From Rhizopus sp. PT2906 (lineage: Eukaryota > Mucoromycota > Mucoromycetes > Mucorales > Rhizopodaceae), in NCBI GenBank assembly GCA_025529335.1, contig JAMYHX010000253.1, positions 1 to 59,581 on the forward strand: 59,581 bases of DNA, written 5' to 3'. The notes beneath the pieces were generated by a model. The model did no database searches. It had not been told where the DNA came from and worked only from the letters and a program-made list of their open reading frames with translations. The position numbers and the translations under genes were made by a program. Position 1 is the first letter of the stretch. Every line of letters begins with the position of its first letter. Positions 21,014 through 31,297 of the stretch are shown here, piece by piece.

Positions 21014-21913
21014 TTATTGAAGGGTTGCAATAAAAGAAATCCAATAAAGTGTAGATTCAATGCCGTCCAAATTTACTCTTTCATCATCCGCTTTTTCAGT
21101 CAATTCAAATTCAATCTCTTTAAATCCCTCAAATTCTAAAATAGCTTTAAAGTCCTCTATGCTAATATAGAATTTAAATGTCTTGTCCGATGGTCTATAA
21201 TACATGCCTGATCTATTAGAGATAACATGTCCTCCAGCCAGTATTCCTCCTGGTTTTATTAATCGTTTGATGCGTCTAATAAACTCTTGATTCATTTCCA
21301 TTGATGTGAATAAATGAAATACACTTCCAGCATGAGCCACAAAGATTTTTTTGGTATATTCACATAGTTCATCCGTAAATAGATCAGCCACAATAAACTT
21401 AATTGGGCAAGTGTCCATGTCTTTGAAGAGCTGAAAGCCACACTGAATATAAGCTGGATCAATGTCAACTCCAATTAGGTATGACTTTGGATAACCATCG
21501 ATATAGAGTTTACGCAAGTCAGTACCTATACATTATTAGTTATACAACATGTTATACAACATGACTCTTACCAGTGCAACATCCAATGTCCAACAAGAAG
21601 GGTTCCTGTCCCATTCGAACCAATTCTTGTCCATATTTTAGAATTCTATTATAAAAAAAGCGATAATAAACTCGGGAAAAGGCAAACTTGTATTTTCGAA
21701 TGCACTTGTATTCTTTTAAATATATAGATAAGACGCATTCACTTTATATGTTTCATTATTATTATTACTATTACTGCTAACAGCAGGTAATTGCTTCTTG
21801 ATGCTCATCAAATGCCTCTCAAGCTTTCGTCTGTCATTCATACCACAATAGGTATGGTATAGATCAAGCGTGAGGTCATCAATCATCGGTCTCTCTTCTT
21901 GTTCCTGGGTCAT
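21014..21913 (-). CDS. Class I SAM-dependent methyltransferase
   Basis: Three exons on the minus strand, about 225 residues. Start MTQEQEERPMIDDLTL at 21913; the first junction removes a GTAATAG..AAAG intron and joins LPAVS to KYKCIRKYKFAFSRVYYRF in phase; the second lies inside motif I, giving LLDIGCCTGTDLRKL. Motif II reads LIGVDIDPAYIQCG and a later strand has IKPGGILAGGHVISN, all consistent with the Rossmann-fold SAM-binding core. The sequence resembles small stand-alone fungal methyltransferases of unknown or secondary-metabolism substrate; I cannot assign one. It converges on the Gag-like gene, the stop codons being about 30 bases apart. Confidence 0.8.
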
Positions 21914-22147
21914 TTTGGGGTTTAAAAAAAAAAAAAAAAAAAGTAGAAATAAAAGGAGGCAAAGCAAAGTGAAATTCTGGCTGACATTTAATGGCTGAAA
22001 AAAGCGACAAGAGAACATTAACCTAAAACGAGACAAGTTGAAAATAGAAATAAAAAATAAAACCATGGTTGACACATGATTGTAGACATATCTTACAACA
22101 ATGTCCATAGATTAAGAGCGGCCATTAAAAAATAAAGAAGCCTTCTA

Positions 22148-22440
22148 TTATTTGTAATCGATGTACAGATTAAATTGTTCACAAAGCTTGTTCAGGTATG
22201 CATCTGATAGTATTTCTACTGCTTTGTTCTGTGAAAAAGGAATGAAAACCCCCTTTTAGAATTAAAGGGAAACTATAAAAGATCTGATATTACTGTGCTT
22301 CCAAATACTTGAATCTAATTTGCCCCCACTTTTCTGGAAATAATTTGACCACCTTTATCATATTTATTGTATTTTGAAGAGAATTTCTTTCACAAAGATG
22401 GCAACATAGTCATTGTAAATGCTTCCGGCAAAGAAGCAGC
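22148..22440 (-). pseudogene. Short unrecognised minus-strand coding remnant
   Basis: Protein-like stretches occur in different frames: RIYKEISCFFAGSIYND near 22440, NMIKVVKLFPEKWGQIRFK up to about 22295, and NKAVEILSDAYLNKLCEQFN ending at a stop near 22148. They would make a plausible single protein, but the frames do not join through consensus splice sites. I do not recognise the family. Probably the broken 3' end of an old gene. Confidence 0.3.
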
Positions 22441-22584
22441 TGATTTCTTTGTAAATCCGTCTTTTTGGTTAACCAATTTAACGAACCTGCATAAAATACA
22501 TCAAAAATAAGAAAGTAGCTGTCGAAATTGAAGAGCCCGAGGACGCTGACATGAAAGAAACACCAACCAAGAAGGAAAGAATCT

Positions 22585-22794
22585 GACTTACAACATTTAT
22601 ACAAACCAAGATCAACTGCGATACTTTTTTATTCATGAAAAATTGATGAAGCCTATTAGAGCTGCTAAGCTTGCCAATGTTAATCCTGAAATCGTAAGAC
22701 AATGGAAGAGGGTATACGACAATGATCCTGAGCAGAAAGTTTCCCTTCAAAAAGACACATTGTACATCAAAGCAAACCCCAAGCCAACTAAATG
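22585..22794 (+). pseudogene. Relic of a transposase-type N-terminal helix-turn-helix
   Basis: An open stretch of about 70 codons without its own ATG encodes YTNQDQLRYFFIHEKLMKPI, RAAKLANVNPEIVRQWKRVY and NDPEQ, ending in PKPTK-stop. This layout (F..L.EK...AAK...V....RQW...Y..DPE) resembles the N-terminal HTH of Tc1/mariner-type or IS630-like transposases that are abundant in mucoralean genomes. A charged stretch in another frame just upstream (KNKKVAVEIEEPEDADMKE) may belong to it. No DDE catalytic domain follows, so it is a fragment. Confidence 0.4.
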
Positions 22795-23196
22795 AGGCTT
22801 CCATGCTTTTTTGTGTATTATTTCATAATAAGTTTGCTTAGCAGTGTTTGCTAATGATGCATACGTTCTTTAAATTAAAAAAGTCCTCACATATTTCTGA
22901 CATGAAAAGAGAAACGCGTTATGTTAACAAAGGATGTGTTGTTATGGCAATACCTATATGTGAGTGAAGTAATTGCCAAGTATAAATGCAGATCATGTAA
23001 GGATGAAAGTGCTTTTGACATTTCGCATTTGCTCTAAAGCGACCTTTGTCGAACTTTTCAAAAGTTTTCTTTTTTTGATTTCTCCTTTTCCCCTTTCTTC
23101 CCCTTTTCACCTATCTGTCTTCGTCTTTTATATTTGTTATACTTTTAAGCTCTTTATTGATTCATTCTATTACAGAACTCGTACTTTTTCATATTT
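22795..23196. other. Intergenic region
   Basis: AT-rich with a long plus-strand T/C tract at about 23060-23120 ahead of the cystathionine-beta-synthase-like relic. This could be that gene's old promoter. No gene seen. Confidence 0.4.
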
Positions 23197-24349
23197 ATGC
23201 TTCCTCCAATTGTTGATAATATCAGTCAAAGCATAGGTTCAACACTAATGATAAGACTTACTCCTCATAATAAAGGTATTGTTGCTATTATTATTGTATT
23301 GATTCTATTGCTCACTCCTTTATAGTCAATATTTTAGCAAAACTTGAGTTTACTAACCCCACTGGAAGTGTCAAAGATAGACTTGCAAAATACTTGCTTG
23401 ATGGTAAAGCTGTCTTGTCATCAAAGAAAGAATAGCTAAAATGATCGAATAGAGCATGAAAAGAATAACTCGGTTGACAAAAAGATAAAAACATTGATTA
23501 TTCCAACCAGTGAAAACTTGGGTATCTCAGTTGCAACTTTGGCAGCCAGGCGCGGTTATCGAATTATTAGCATCCTGCCTGAACGTACCTCAAATAATCG
23601 TATTGCTTTATTAAAGGCTCTGGGTGTAGAAATCTTGCGATCACCTAATGAAGCCAAACCTGATGCAGCAGGGAGTGCCTATTCGGTAGCTACAAGGCTC
23701 GCTGAACAGCTATCAGATACTGTCGTCATGGATGAATCTAAATTTATGTGATTACAAGCCTTATCATGGCTTGGCAGAGGAAATACTTCAGTTGACTTTT
23801 TGTTTGTTGGTGCTGAATCAGGTACCATGCTGACAAGTGTAGCAAGATATTTAAAAGACAAAATCCCTGAGCTCAAGGTAAAAAAAGAAAAGGCAAAAGA
23901 AACACTCTTTAACCCTTGTTTTGGATTAGGTTATTGAAGTTGAGCCTACTGATTCTGTCTTGGGTGGTGGACAGGAAAAGTTGGCTAATCGATATGTAAT
24001 ACTTGTTTTATTCTCACATTTTAAAACTAATTTGTTATTGCTTTCAGGATTGGAAAGTTGAAGACTCGGGAAATAATTTTGTAACTAAGAGCCTAGACAA
24101 AAGCATCGTAATTGAGTGGATAAAAATATTAGATAAAGAAGCATTCTCGGCCGCTCGTCGTTTGATCCGTGATGAAGGCATTCTCTGTAGACTCTCTTCT
24201 GGGGCAATGGTTACCGCAGCAGCCCCTCATGCTCAAACCGTTGTATCAGACCATAACACTCATATTTGGCCTTGCGTAAACCGATGGCTGACATACTATC
24301 TTTTAATGGATATAATTCGTCACCAGTTTGAAACAATGACTTATTTGTG
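23197..24349 (+). pseudogene. Decayed cystathionine beta-synthase/cysteine synthase-like PLP enzyme
   Basis: Starts MLPPIVDNISQSIGSTLMIR at 23197; an intron (GTATTG..TTTATAG) joins HNK to VNILAKLEFTNPTGSVKDRL, which keeps the Schiff-base Lys motif GSVKDR. After a second possible intron comes LIIPTSENLGISVATLAARR, where the family's phosphate loop reads PTSGNTGI; here Gly-Asn-Thr is changed. Then ILPERTSNNRIALLKALGVE and LGGGQEKL. Near 23735-23800 the conserved reading moves to another frame (NLCDYKPYHGLAEEILQ) and back, i.e. two compensating shifts with a stop in each original frame, and the PLP-binding GTGG loop is not recognisable. The end (SSGAMVTAAAPHAQ onward) also diverges. Most likely a broken paralogue; sequencing error at the two shifts is the alternative. 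Confidence 0.62.
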
Positions 24350-24569
24350 AATGTTAGCCCAGTTGGCGCTCTCCCATTGAGAAGACCTCCAATTCATATA
24401 GTCAGTTCCAAAGGTAGATTTTCTATAGTATTTTTTTGATTTGATGAATTCATGACAGATATGAATATACAACCATGTAAGGAAGAAGTATACCATTAGT
24501 TTCAACTTGAGTTTTTCAAAAGTGATATAGTAGAAATAGCTCTTTATTCGTCATTGCAGCATAGCGTAT

Positions 24570-25275
24570 TTACAATAGACCACAGTCCGCGATGATGACT
24601 TTTCTTGCAGGTTTACCACTTTGTGAGCCAAGGTTTTCAATCTTCTTTACAACATCCCATCTGTAAAGAATTGGTATTACTGTTACTTTATGTATCATCT
24701 CAGACTTACCCTTCAACAACTTCACCAAACACGACATGTTTTCCGTCCAACCAGCTAGTAACAACAGTCGTAATGAAGAACTGAGAACCGTTTGTGTTCT
24801 TGCCAGCATTAGCCATAGACAACAGAAAAGGTCGGTCATGCTTCAATTTGAAGTTTTCATCTGCAAATTTGTCACCTATACACGTTAAAATAAAAGGTTA
24901 GAATCCGGTCTTTGACAGTAAGTTCTGAAGCTCTACCATAGATCGATTTTCCACCAGTGCCGTTTCCTTTGGTGATGTCACCACCTTGAAGCATAAAATA
25001 AGGAATGATACGATGGAATGAACTTCCTTTGTATCCAAAGCCATGTTCACCAGTACAGAGCTCACGGAAATTTCTAGCTGTTTTGGGGACAACGTCATCA
25101 TAGAGCTTGAAGACCATACGCTATGGACATTATTTAGCGATAAGCTCCTGAAGTTACTTTTGCCTTTATACTTACTCCATCTGGCCTACCGTCAACAGTA
25201 ATGTCAAAGAAAGCCTAAATCATAATTTAGAGCATAGTCCTTATAGATTTATCATCTACTTACGTTAGCTCCCAT
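24570..25275 (-). CDS. Cyclophilin A-type peptidyl-prolyl cis-trans isomerase
   Basis: Five exons on the minus strand, about 163 residues, the size of a single-domain cyclophilin. MGAN splices to AFFDITVDGRPDG, then RMVFKLYDDVVPKTARNFRE, GSSFHRIIPYFMLQGGDI (catalytic Arg with the Phe-Met-Gln pocket), GGKSIYG joined to DKFADENF, NGSQFFITTVV, SWLDGKHVVFGEVVEG (the cyclosporin-contact Trp is present) and IADCGLL. All junctions agree in phase. No signal peptide or organelle-retention signal, so cytosolic or nuclear. It catalyses prolyl isomerisation in protein folding and is the usual cyclosporin A receptor. It is the only intact gene between 22 and 30 kb. Confidence 0.95.
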
Positions 25276-25689
25276 TTTTTGCTTTACAGTAGGAAAAGAT
25301 GGGTAGACAGCCAAAGATGAGCCCTTTTATGGCACAACTTGTTTACTCGGAATCTGAATATATTTTTCCCTAAATTAAGCAATTGGCCGAAAGTAACGAT
25401 GTTAAATGAAGCACTCTAGCGATGTTTGAATTAAAAGAATAAGCTTGGGCGCTGCTATTGTAGTACGGAGTCAAGCCCTACCATCATCTTATAATGGAAG
25501 AAACGTACGCAGACCCTTGATACCGTACTACAAGGCAGTGAAATAAGGAGATTAAACATCAATGAATTTCATTAGCCAACCAAAAATATAAGGATCCCAC
25601 ACAGCAGATGTACAGCGTTGTGATACGTCTCGCATATATAAAATAATAAGGGAAGGGTAATACTAGGGGCACTGCAAAATCCGAAAAAG
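25276..25689. other. Intergenic region upstream of the cyclophilin gene
   Basis: Holds the cyclophilin promoter (reading minus). The sequence is less T-rich than other promoters here. A TATATAAAATAA box-like stretch near 25635 could serve the plus-strand relic that follows. No gene supported. Confidence 0.4.
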
Positions 25690-26358
25690 GTAATACTTTC
25701 CCAAACTGCAGAACAAAGGTTTGTTAAGGCTATTTGTGGTTTAATTCAGAAACTACTCAGGGCTGCTATACGAGAAGATATCAACAAGGCTGAACCCTGC
25801 TAAAGATTCATTGAGCCGTTCTTGTCCGATCTCTTTGACCATCCTAACTAGGGACACTATTTACGTTAGACGAATACTAGGAAAGAAAAAAGGGTTGCGA
25901 ACTATGACATTTCGCTACTCAAAGCCAAAGTGCCCAGAACTTACAGTAAAAGCGATATCAAAACTGCCTAACGCACATCAAATGATATGGAGACACTTAC
26001 CAAACCTATCGCGACACTTGCTGCTGCTGGTGGATTGTAATATGATATGGAAGACCAACAAAAAACCTTGATTCTTACTGATATAACAAACTTGACGCCG
26101 ATTGTATTATTATCAGAACCACGATCATACTATTTACTTGGTAACGCAGCTGATGTCCAAAAACTACATGAACAGCAGCCAGAGGTTATTTTCTCTATTC
26201 CACCTGATTTCAGTAACCCACCAAAAGATCACGAGGCTGACTACACTTTGCTTACGTTCTTAATAAGTAACAGTTCCATGGCGTCCTTGTTAAAGAATGA
26301 AAACTATACTGAATTGAATACTGACGTGTTTGATGAGATTATCATAACTCGAGTATAA
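25690..26358 (+). pseudogene. Broken accessory gene, related to the relic at 4.2-4.5 kb
   Basis: A degenerate plus-strand coding region. TEQRFVKAICGLIQKLLRAA and RFIEPFLSDLFDHPN are interrupted by stops. The next parts, DMETLTKPIATLAAAGGL and then an open stretch from 26047 (LILTDITNLTPIVLL, YYLLGNAADVQKLHE, ending NTDVFDEIITRV-like), need at least two repairs to read through. The RF(I/V)EPFLSDLFD.P segment resembles the conserved start of mucoralean multi-copy families whose later part carries a PD..ExK motif; that comparison is from memory. The last ~90 bases are repeated in inverted orientation at 4219-4319. Confidence 0.45.
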
Positions 26359-26410
26359 TAAAGTAGAGCATACATTCTACTTTTCTCTATCGCATCTGAT
26401 AAGAATAACT
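26322..26410 (-). repeat. Dispersed repeat, copy B
   Basis: Reverse-complement counterpart of 4219-4319 (see that entry). It covers the last codons of the relic and about 55 bases beyond the stop, so the repeated unit is not purely coding and behaves like the end of a duplicated or transposed segment. Confidence 0.7.
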
Positions 26411-26783
26411 TATAATAATAACTATAGTAGCTGCTAGTATAACAATAATGACATAAGCATAAATAGTCCACATTGACCACATTTATTATACTGACAACAT
26501 TAATATTCCTTATAAAACGCATACAAACTTAGTTTAATAATATTCAACTCTTCTTAATAAAGAATCTAACTCGCAAGATGTCGACTTAATAGCCTTTTTA
26601 CAATAACAAAGCTGTATACAACAACCAGTCATTCTTGTCATAGTCACCAATTCCTTTTGTAGTGCTGAATTCCATATTCTATACCAAGGAACATGGAAAG
26701 ATGTCTGTTATCTGAACAGGGTTAGCTTGACGCCGCACATTGAAAAGGTTTATTGACGATATTACAGGTTGTGTCTGTAGTGG

Positions 26784-26864
26784 ATTTTTTCGTGCGCGTA
26801 GTATACACTTTCTTATATGCACGAAAAAATTAGTTAACTCATTTTTTCATGAATTTTTTCGTGC
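26784..26864. repeat. Threefold 12-bp element ATTTTTTCGTGC in alternating orientation
   Basis: Exact copies at 26784-26795 (+), 26819-26830 (as the reverse complement GCACGAAAAAAT) and 26853-26864 (+). Adjacent copies can pair as hairpins. The cluster ends 36 bases before the ATG of the broken gene at 26901 and may be its operator or promoter, or a terminal inverted repeat of a mobile unit. Confidence 0.6.
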
Positions 26865-26900
26865 ATGTAATGTTTCCCTATTCTCTTGTCTCTCACAACT

Positions 26901-28550
26901 ATGCCTGATTTAAGTAAAGGTAAACATATAGCTTGTTGGTGGAAGCAACACGTCTAATCACTAGTGTTCTTTACAGCAATTGAAATCTACACCAAAAGAA
27001 GAAAAACTAAGTCAACCATACAAGGTTTTCTCAATAATGATGAGAACAATAAGGAGCTAGTAATCGTTTGGTTTGAAGTCTATGATAAGTATGAAGATGC
27101 TCTGAAAGCTTTTGTCGCGAAGTTCAAGCAAATCTATAAGGCTCAAGTAAATAAGACATATAAGAACAAAGCAAAACTAGACTTGAAGTCTATATTTGAA
27201 GAGTCGAAGTCTCAAAACTCTGCTATGGCAAACGGAAGAAGGGTACTTGATAAAGCCACCAATGTAGCATCACAAAGATTGATCTTAAGGTTAAAGCGAC
27301 CCTCAACAGTATAGTATTAAAAAAGCAATTTTCTTTTAAGATGATACCGATAGATGGATTAACAAAAACAAAACTTCTGGTATGTATTCCATCTAGTGCT
27401 TCTTTGTCTACTTCAGCGCCGTCAACTCCTGTTGCTGCTATTTCTTCTACTGCTTCATTGTCACCAACTCCTGCTGCTACTTCTTCTTCTGCTGCCTCGT
27501 CGTCATATTCAGCTCCAGCTGTCCCTGCGTCTTCTGCCGTTGCTTTATCTTCAGTTGAAATTAAATTCTTATATCAGTAAATGCATCTCAGAAGGAAAAA
27601 AAACACGGTTTTGATTTGCAGACACAAGTTCATGAAGTTTTAGCGAGCAGGAAAATCATTTTATTAAGAAAAGGTCAACAATGTAAGAAGCTTATTGAGC
27701 AGGTTGACGTGGATTCTCTCTTAAAAAAACACCAGATTAGATGCATTGAATACAGAAATCGAGGTTGATATCAATATATATCTAAAGCTGGCTACACTAC
27801 TTCGTGGCTTAAATGAGACTATTGATAGGAGAACTATGAAAATCCAGCTAGATCAATTATACGCAAAAGCTAACGAAGAAGATTGTGTTATTATCGAGAT
27901 ATTTTCTAATTTGATCCAGAAGCTGCCTAACCAAGAGCGTCTCTCTCATGTTGGAGAAATGGAGCTCATTATGAACTTCCTTGATCCTATTCTCTCTCTT
28001 ATTTTCCATTGTCCTGATAAAAACAGGCTCCTTGTTTGACTTAATGGACAAGATGAAAATACTTCAATATTACAACCAGATGCAATCATAGTGGCAACAC
28101 CGCAGAAAACATCCGATATAACATTGGGATACGTTGAAGTCAAACCTGATGATTCCATGTCGAATCCTGAGTTGGCTTTTGTGGATTTAGTTCGTCTGGG
28201 CACCTTTGGTCGTACTCTTATGCTCAGAAAATCCAATAGAAAAGCAATTGTCGTCCAATGTATTGGATACACTATAGTTTTTTTACTTGATATTAGAACA
28301 GAATGGAATCACAGTAATGGCAGACATTTTAAAAATCATGTCAAAAAATATTACAGAGATTGGTGGTTTATTACAGAAAGTTGATGATTTAAAAAGAATA
28401 ATGTCATTATATGCGTGTCAAATAGAGTCTAAATACAAAAATGCAAGACCATTGGAGGATGGGCTAAGTTCAATAATGGAAAACGTCACAGTACCTATCC
28501 AAATTATGTTGTATATAAAAGAGCCTGTAGACAGAGTGGCATCACACTAA
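26901..28550 (+). pseudogene. Broken multi-domain gene with a PD-(D/E)XK nuclease-like motif
   Basis: Exon 1 26901-26919 (MPDLSK), intron 26920-26976 with a TCTAATC branch, exon 2 open to 27314: AIEIYTKRRKTKSTIQGFL, WFEVYDKYEDALKAFVAKF, RRVLDKATNVASQRLILRL. Next is a Ser/Ala/Pro linker (27396-27560), then KKLIEQVDVDSLLK. From here the conserved part is broken: a 1-base shift in the A7 run at 27723-27729 leads into NTEIEVDINIYLKLATLLRG and FLDPILSLIFHCPDKNRLLV; a TGA at 28037-28039 stands where a Trp codon would fit; ILQPDAII and GYVEVKP follow; and a further shift near 28290 leads to ILEQNGITVMADIL. QPD plus ExK spaced about 20 residues apart is the PD-(D/E)XK signature. No intact product is possible. 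Confidence 0.6.
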
Positions 28551-28720
28551 TAATCTGTGCTACAATGTGGTGTATATTGTTGTCGCGTATTAATAATTTA
28601 TTTATTTCTTCACTTCTTATTTATTTATCATAATAAAAAGATACTCATTGTCCATTTCCCATCAACTATTCAAATAATTCTTCACCGACCTCGGCACAGC
28701 CAACTTCATATGTGATTTTT

Positions 28721-29660
28721 TTAAAAAAGGATGTCTACCTTTGCTCCAACTGATTTTCTTTCTCTTCTTTCTTCTAATTCAAGTGATCGACCTTCATTTC
28801 TGCCCAAAGCAGGAGAGATACTTGTACGCTCTCCTAACTTTGCTTTAACTTTGCTCGTTCTAAAAGCTTTGTAAACAAATTGCCAGAGGTTGTGAAGTAA
28901 ATTGCCTTCAGAAAAATCGCCGGTGTTTAATCCTTCGTCTTCTTCAAATAATCCGACTACATTGATACTCGATTCTTTAATCCAACGCTTGTCGCAATCA
29001 TCATTAAACTTCAACTTTTTATTAGAGCCAAACTCATAGTAATCTCCAGCTGTTTTTAAAGTGGCGTTATATAAAGATCGATATATTTTTGTGTTTCATC
29101 TTCTAAAACAGGAAGTTGGACAGAGTTGAAAGTTCTTACTTCATTAATCTCTTCCGCAGAAAAATAATTGGCCCAGAGAGGATCCGCCAAGTCAAGAATA
29201 AAAGACAAACAGGTATGTTCATAGTGACTGTCATTGATTGCTTTCATAATAACGTCTTCTACAAGTCTCCCACTTTTCAATCTCCACTTCTCCTCAACAG
29301 GTAAATTCTTTAAATAGCTAATTGCACTCTCTTTATCGTCAGCGCTGATAAGGTTGTTATGACCGGATTTTGTGCTTTTTTTTTGCTGATCCTGTTGTAG
29401 TAGTAGTAGTAGTTGATGATGGAGAAGGTGTCTTTCTTTTGGCTTTTAGTTCGTTGGCAATCAAAGTTTGCCAGTTATTAGTATCACCGGAATTATTTTT
29501 TAAAAGAAAGTTTAGATTTGAAGCTACTTGTCTATACCGACGCTTCTATTTCTCTTTGAACATGTTCAAATGCGTACCATCATAACTGTTGAATATTGTT
29601 TCCTTCTCCGTCTCCACGAACGCATCCCAATCTACTTCATTGTCTTCATTGACAATTGCT
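28721..29660 (-). pseudogene. Broken accessory gene of a second mucoralean-type family
   Basis: Minus-strand coding in pieces: TAVLKAIVNEDNEVDWDAF, then a stop; a Thr-rich linker with an A9 run where the frame changes; ISYLKNLPVEEKWRLKSGRL, SFILDLADPLWANYFSAEEI to a stop near 29056; then a last frame with YYEFGSNKKLKFNDDCDKRW, FSEGNLLHNLWQFVYKAF, and RKSVGAKVDILF immediately before a stop. At least one stop and two frameshifts. The LW..V.KAF and (R/K)K...KVD blocks are reminiscent of another multi-copy mucoralean family with a nuclease-like core, here cut right after the KVD(I/L) strand. It faces the neighbouring relic tail to tail. Confidence 0.45.
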
Positions 29661-30223
29661 TTGAGAACAGCTGTTACTATATAAATGGGAGACACTACAT
29701 GCACCAGAAATTAGACTAATATTACAGGCACTACCTCTATCTATTACCTATGATGTCGCCCAACAAAACTTTTCAATGTGTAGGATCAAGCTAAACATGA
29801 GTTTATGAAGTTGCTATCTTGGATTGTTTATTTTCAAGAAGAAGAAAGGGATAAAAAAAAGAAATGTTGTTATTTATTTATTTATTCTAATTTTATGTTG
29901 TCAGCTGCATTCAAAAGAAATCATTGCAGCATTAGCCTCACGTCCCCTTTTGTACTTCATCGTTACGCTGACTTTAAATAAACTCGAAGCATTGGCTCAT
30001 AGAATACAGAAGTAAAAAATTATACAAATTTGTACATGATTTTTGTAGCATTAATTGCTCAAAAGATATTATTTTGCATGAGTTGATAAATCAATTCATC
30101 TGAAACTGTCAAGCAGACAATAGAAATGCGTAGTGTATATCCTGTCTAAACTGTTTCTTTTTCTTTCTTTCTTTCTTTCTTTTTTATATACGTACTTACA
30201 CATATACTTATACATTATACATA
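29661..30223. other. Intergenic region with CTTT microsatellite
   Basis: AT-rich; no gene supported. A (CTTT)n tract at about 30156-30182 followed by TATATACG lies 40-70 bases upstream of the homeobox gene ATG and is probably its promoter or 5' UTR. Confidence 0.45.
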
Positions 30224-31175
30224 ATGAAGAAAGCTACTCTAAAAAAGAATAATGGCCAGGCAGAGGCAATACCCGAAGATGGTTCAGACGAAAGAAGAAG
30301 AATTGAATCAGATACTGCTGTTGCAGATGGAAGCTACGCAGGGGAAAGCAGTGGCGAAAATGATGATGATGACGACGATGATGAAGCCGAGGATGGCCTC
30401 ATTCCGCCTATTCGTAGTAGAAAGCGATTTACAATTGAACAATCACGTGTTTTGGAAGATGCATACAAGGAACACGGCCATCCTTCACGAGATTTTAAAG
30501 AAAAGATAGCCAAGAAGTTTAGCACGTCACCTAGACGTATCCAGATATGGTTCCAAAACCGAAGAGCAAAGGATAAAAGAGACAAAAAGTCTGGTGATCC
30601 TCATCCGCAGATATCACATTCGTCATGTCATCTCGAAATTACCTTAACCCAGTCAGACCCATCTATAAGAGATTCAATGGGATATGATGACTCAAAGATG
30701 GAGAATGAGCGTGAGCAGACTGATACAAGTGGTGAATATGAAAGTTTCCATCAGTCTAGTTTAAGCGGTATGTTTTATTTTACTTTGCATGAAAATAATA
30801 TTTATCTCTTGTCTAATAGGTCCATCAATTCCCTTTCAAGAACTACCCAATCCATATTATAATAATACCCTACCCTATATTGTTCCTTATCCTTATAATA
30901 GTTATTCATCAAACAATGGCGGTAATTGCTCCAAGCAGAATCTATATTCACTCTTTTACCCTAATCCAACTGAACTATCCGGCTGTCCTTCCGATTTATT
31001 ATCTCATGAGGCCGATGAAACAGGTGACACTTGGTATGTCAATCCAAGCAATACAATTCATGCAAAACGACAAAACAGTGATAGTAAGTCATCAAAAGAC
31101 TAAGCCTCACCAACATCATCATAATCATTATTATTTGTTCTAGACAATACGGTTGGAACTGGTCCAAGCAATTAG
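30224..31175 (+). CDS. Homeodomain transcription factor
   Basis: Three exons, about 265 residues: 30224 to about 30769, an intron GTATGT..TAATAG, a Pro/Tyr/Asn-rich exon (LPNPYYNNTLPYIVPYPYN), and a tiny last exon ending NTVGTGPSN-stop at 31173-31175. An acidic run of Asp (residues 46-52) precedes a classical homeodomain at residues ~66-125: SRKRFTIEQSRVLEDAYKEH, PSRDFKEKIAKKFSTSPRRI, QIWFQNRRAKDKR. The recognition helix has the invariant W, F, N and R. It should bind TAAT-like sites in the nucleus. The target pathway cannot be told from the sequence. Two 3' introns sit in the disordered tail. Confidence 0.9.
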
Positions 31176-31255
31176 TTATTAAAATGTTTTTTATCTGTTT
31201 TTGTGTGCCTTTGTGTCAGTGTGACTCATTTTAATTGATTAATCCCTTTTTTTGG

Positions 31256-31256
<1 letters not shown>

Positions 31257-31295
<39 letters not shown>
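31257..31295. repeat. 39-base poly-T tract immediately upstream of TRPC
   Basis: Uninterrupted T run, 15 bases before the TRPC start codon and followed by ATTCACGCAG. Together with TTAATTGATTAAT upstream it looks like the branch site, polypyrimidine tract and CAG acceptor of a 5' UTR intron, but it may equally be a promoter dA:dT element. Confidence 0.6.
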
Positions 31296-31297
<2 letters not shown>

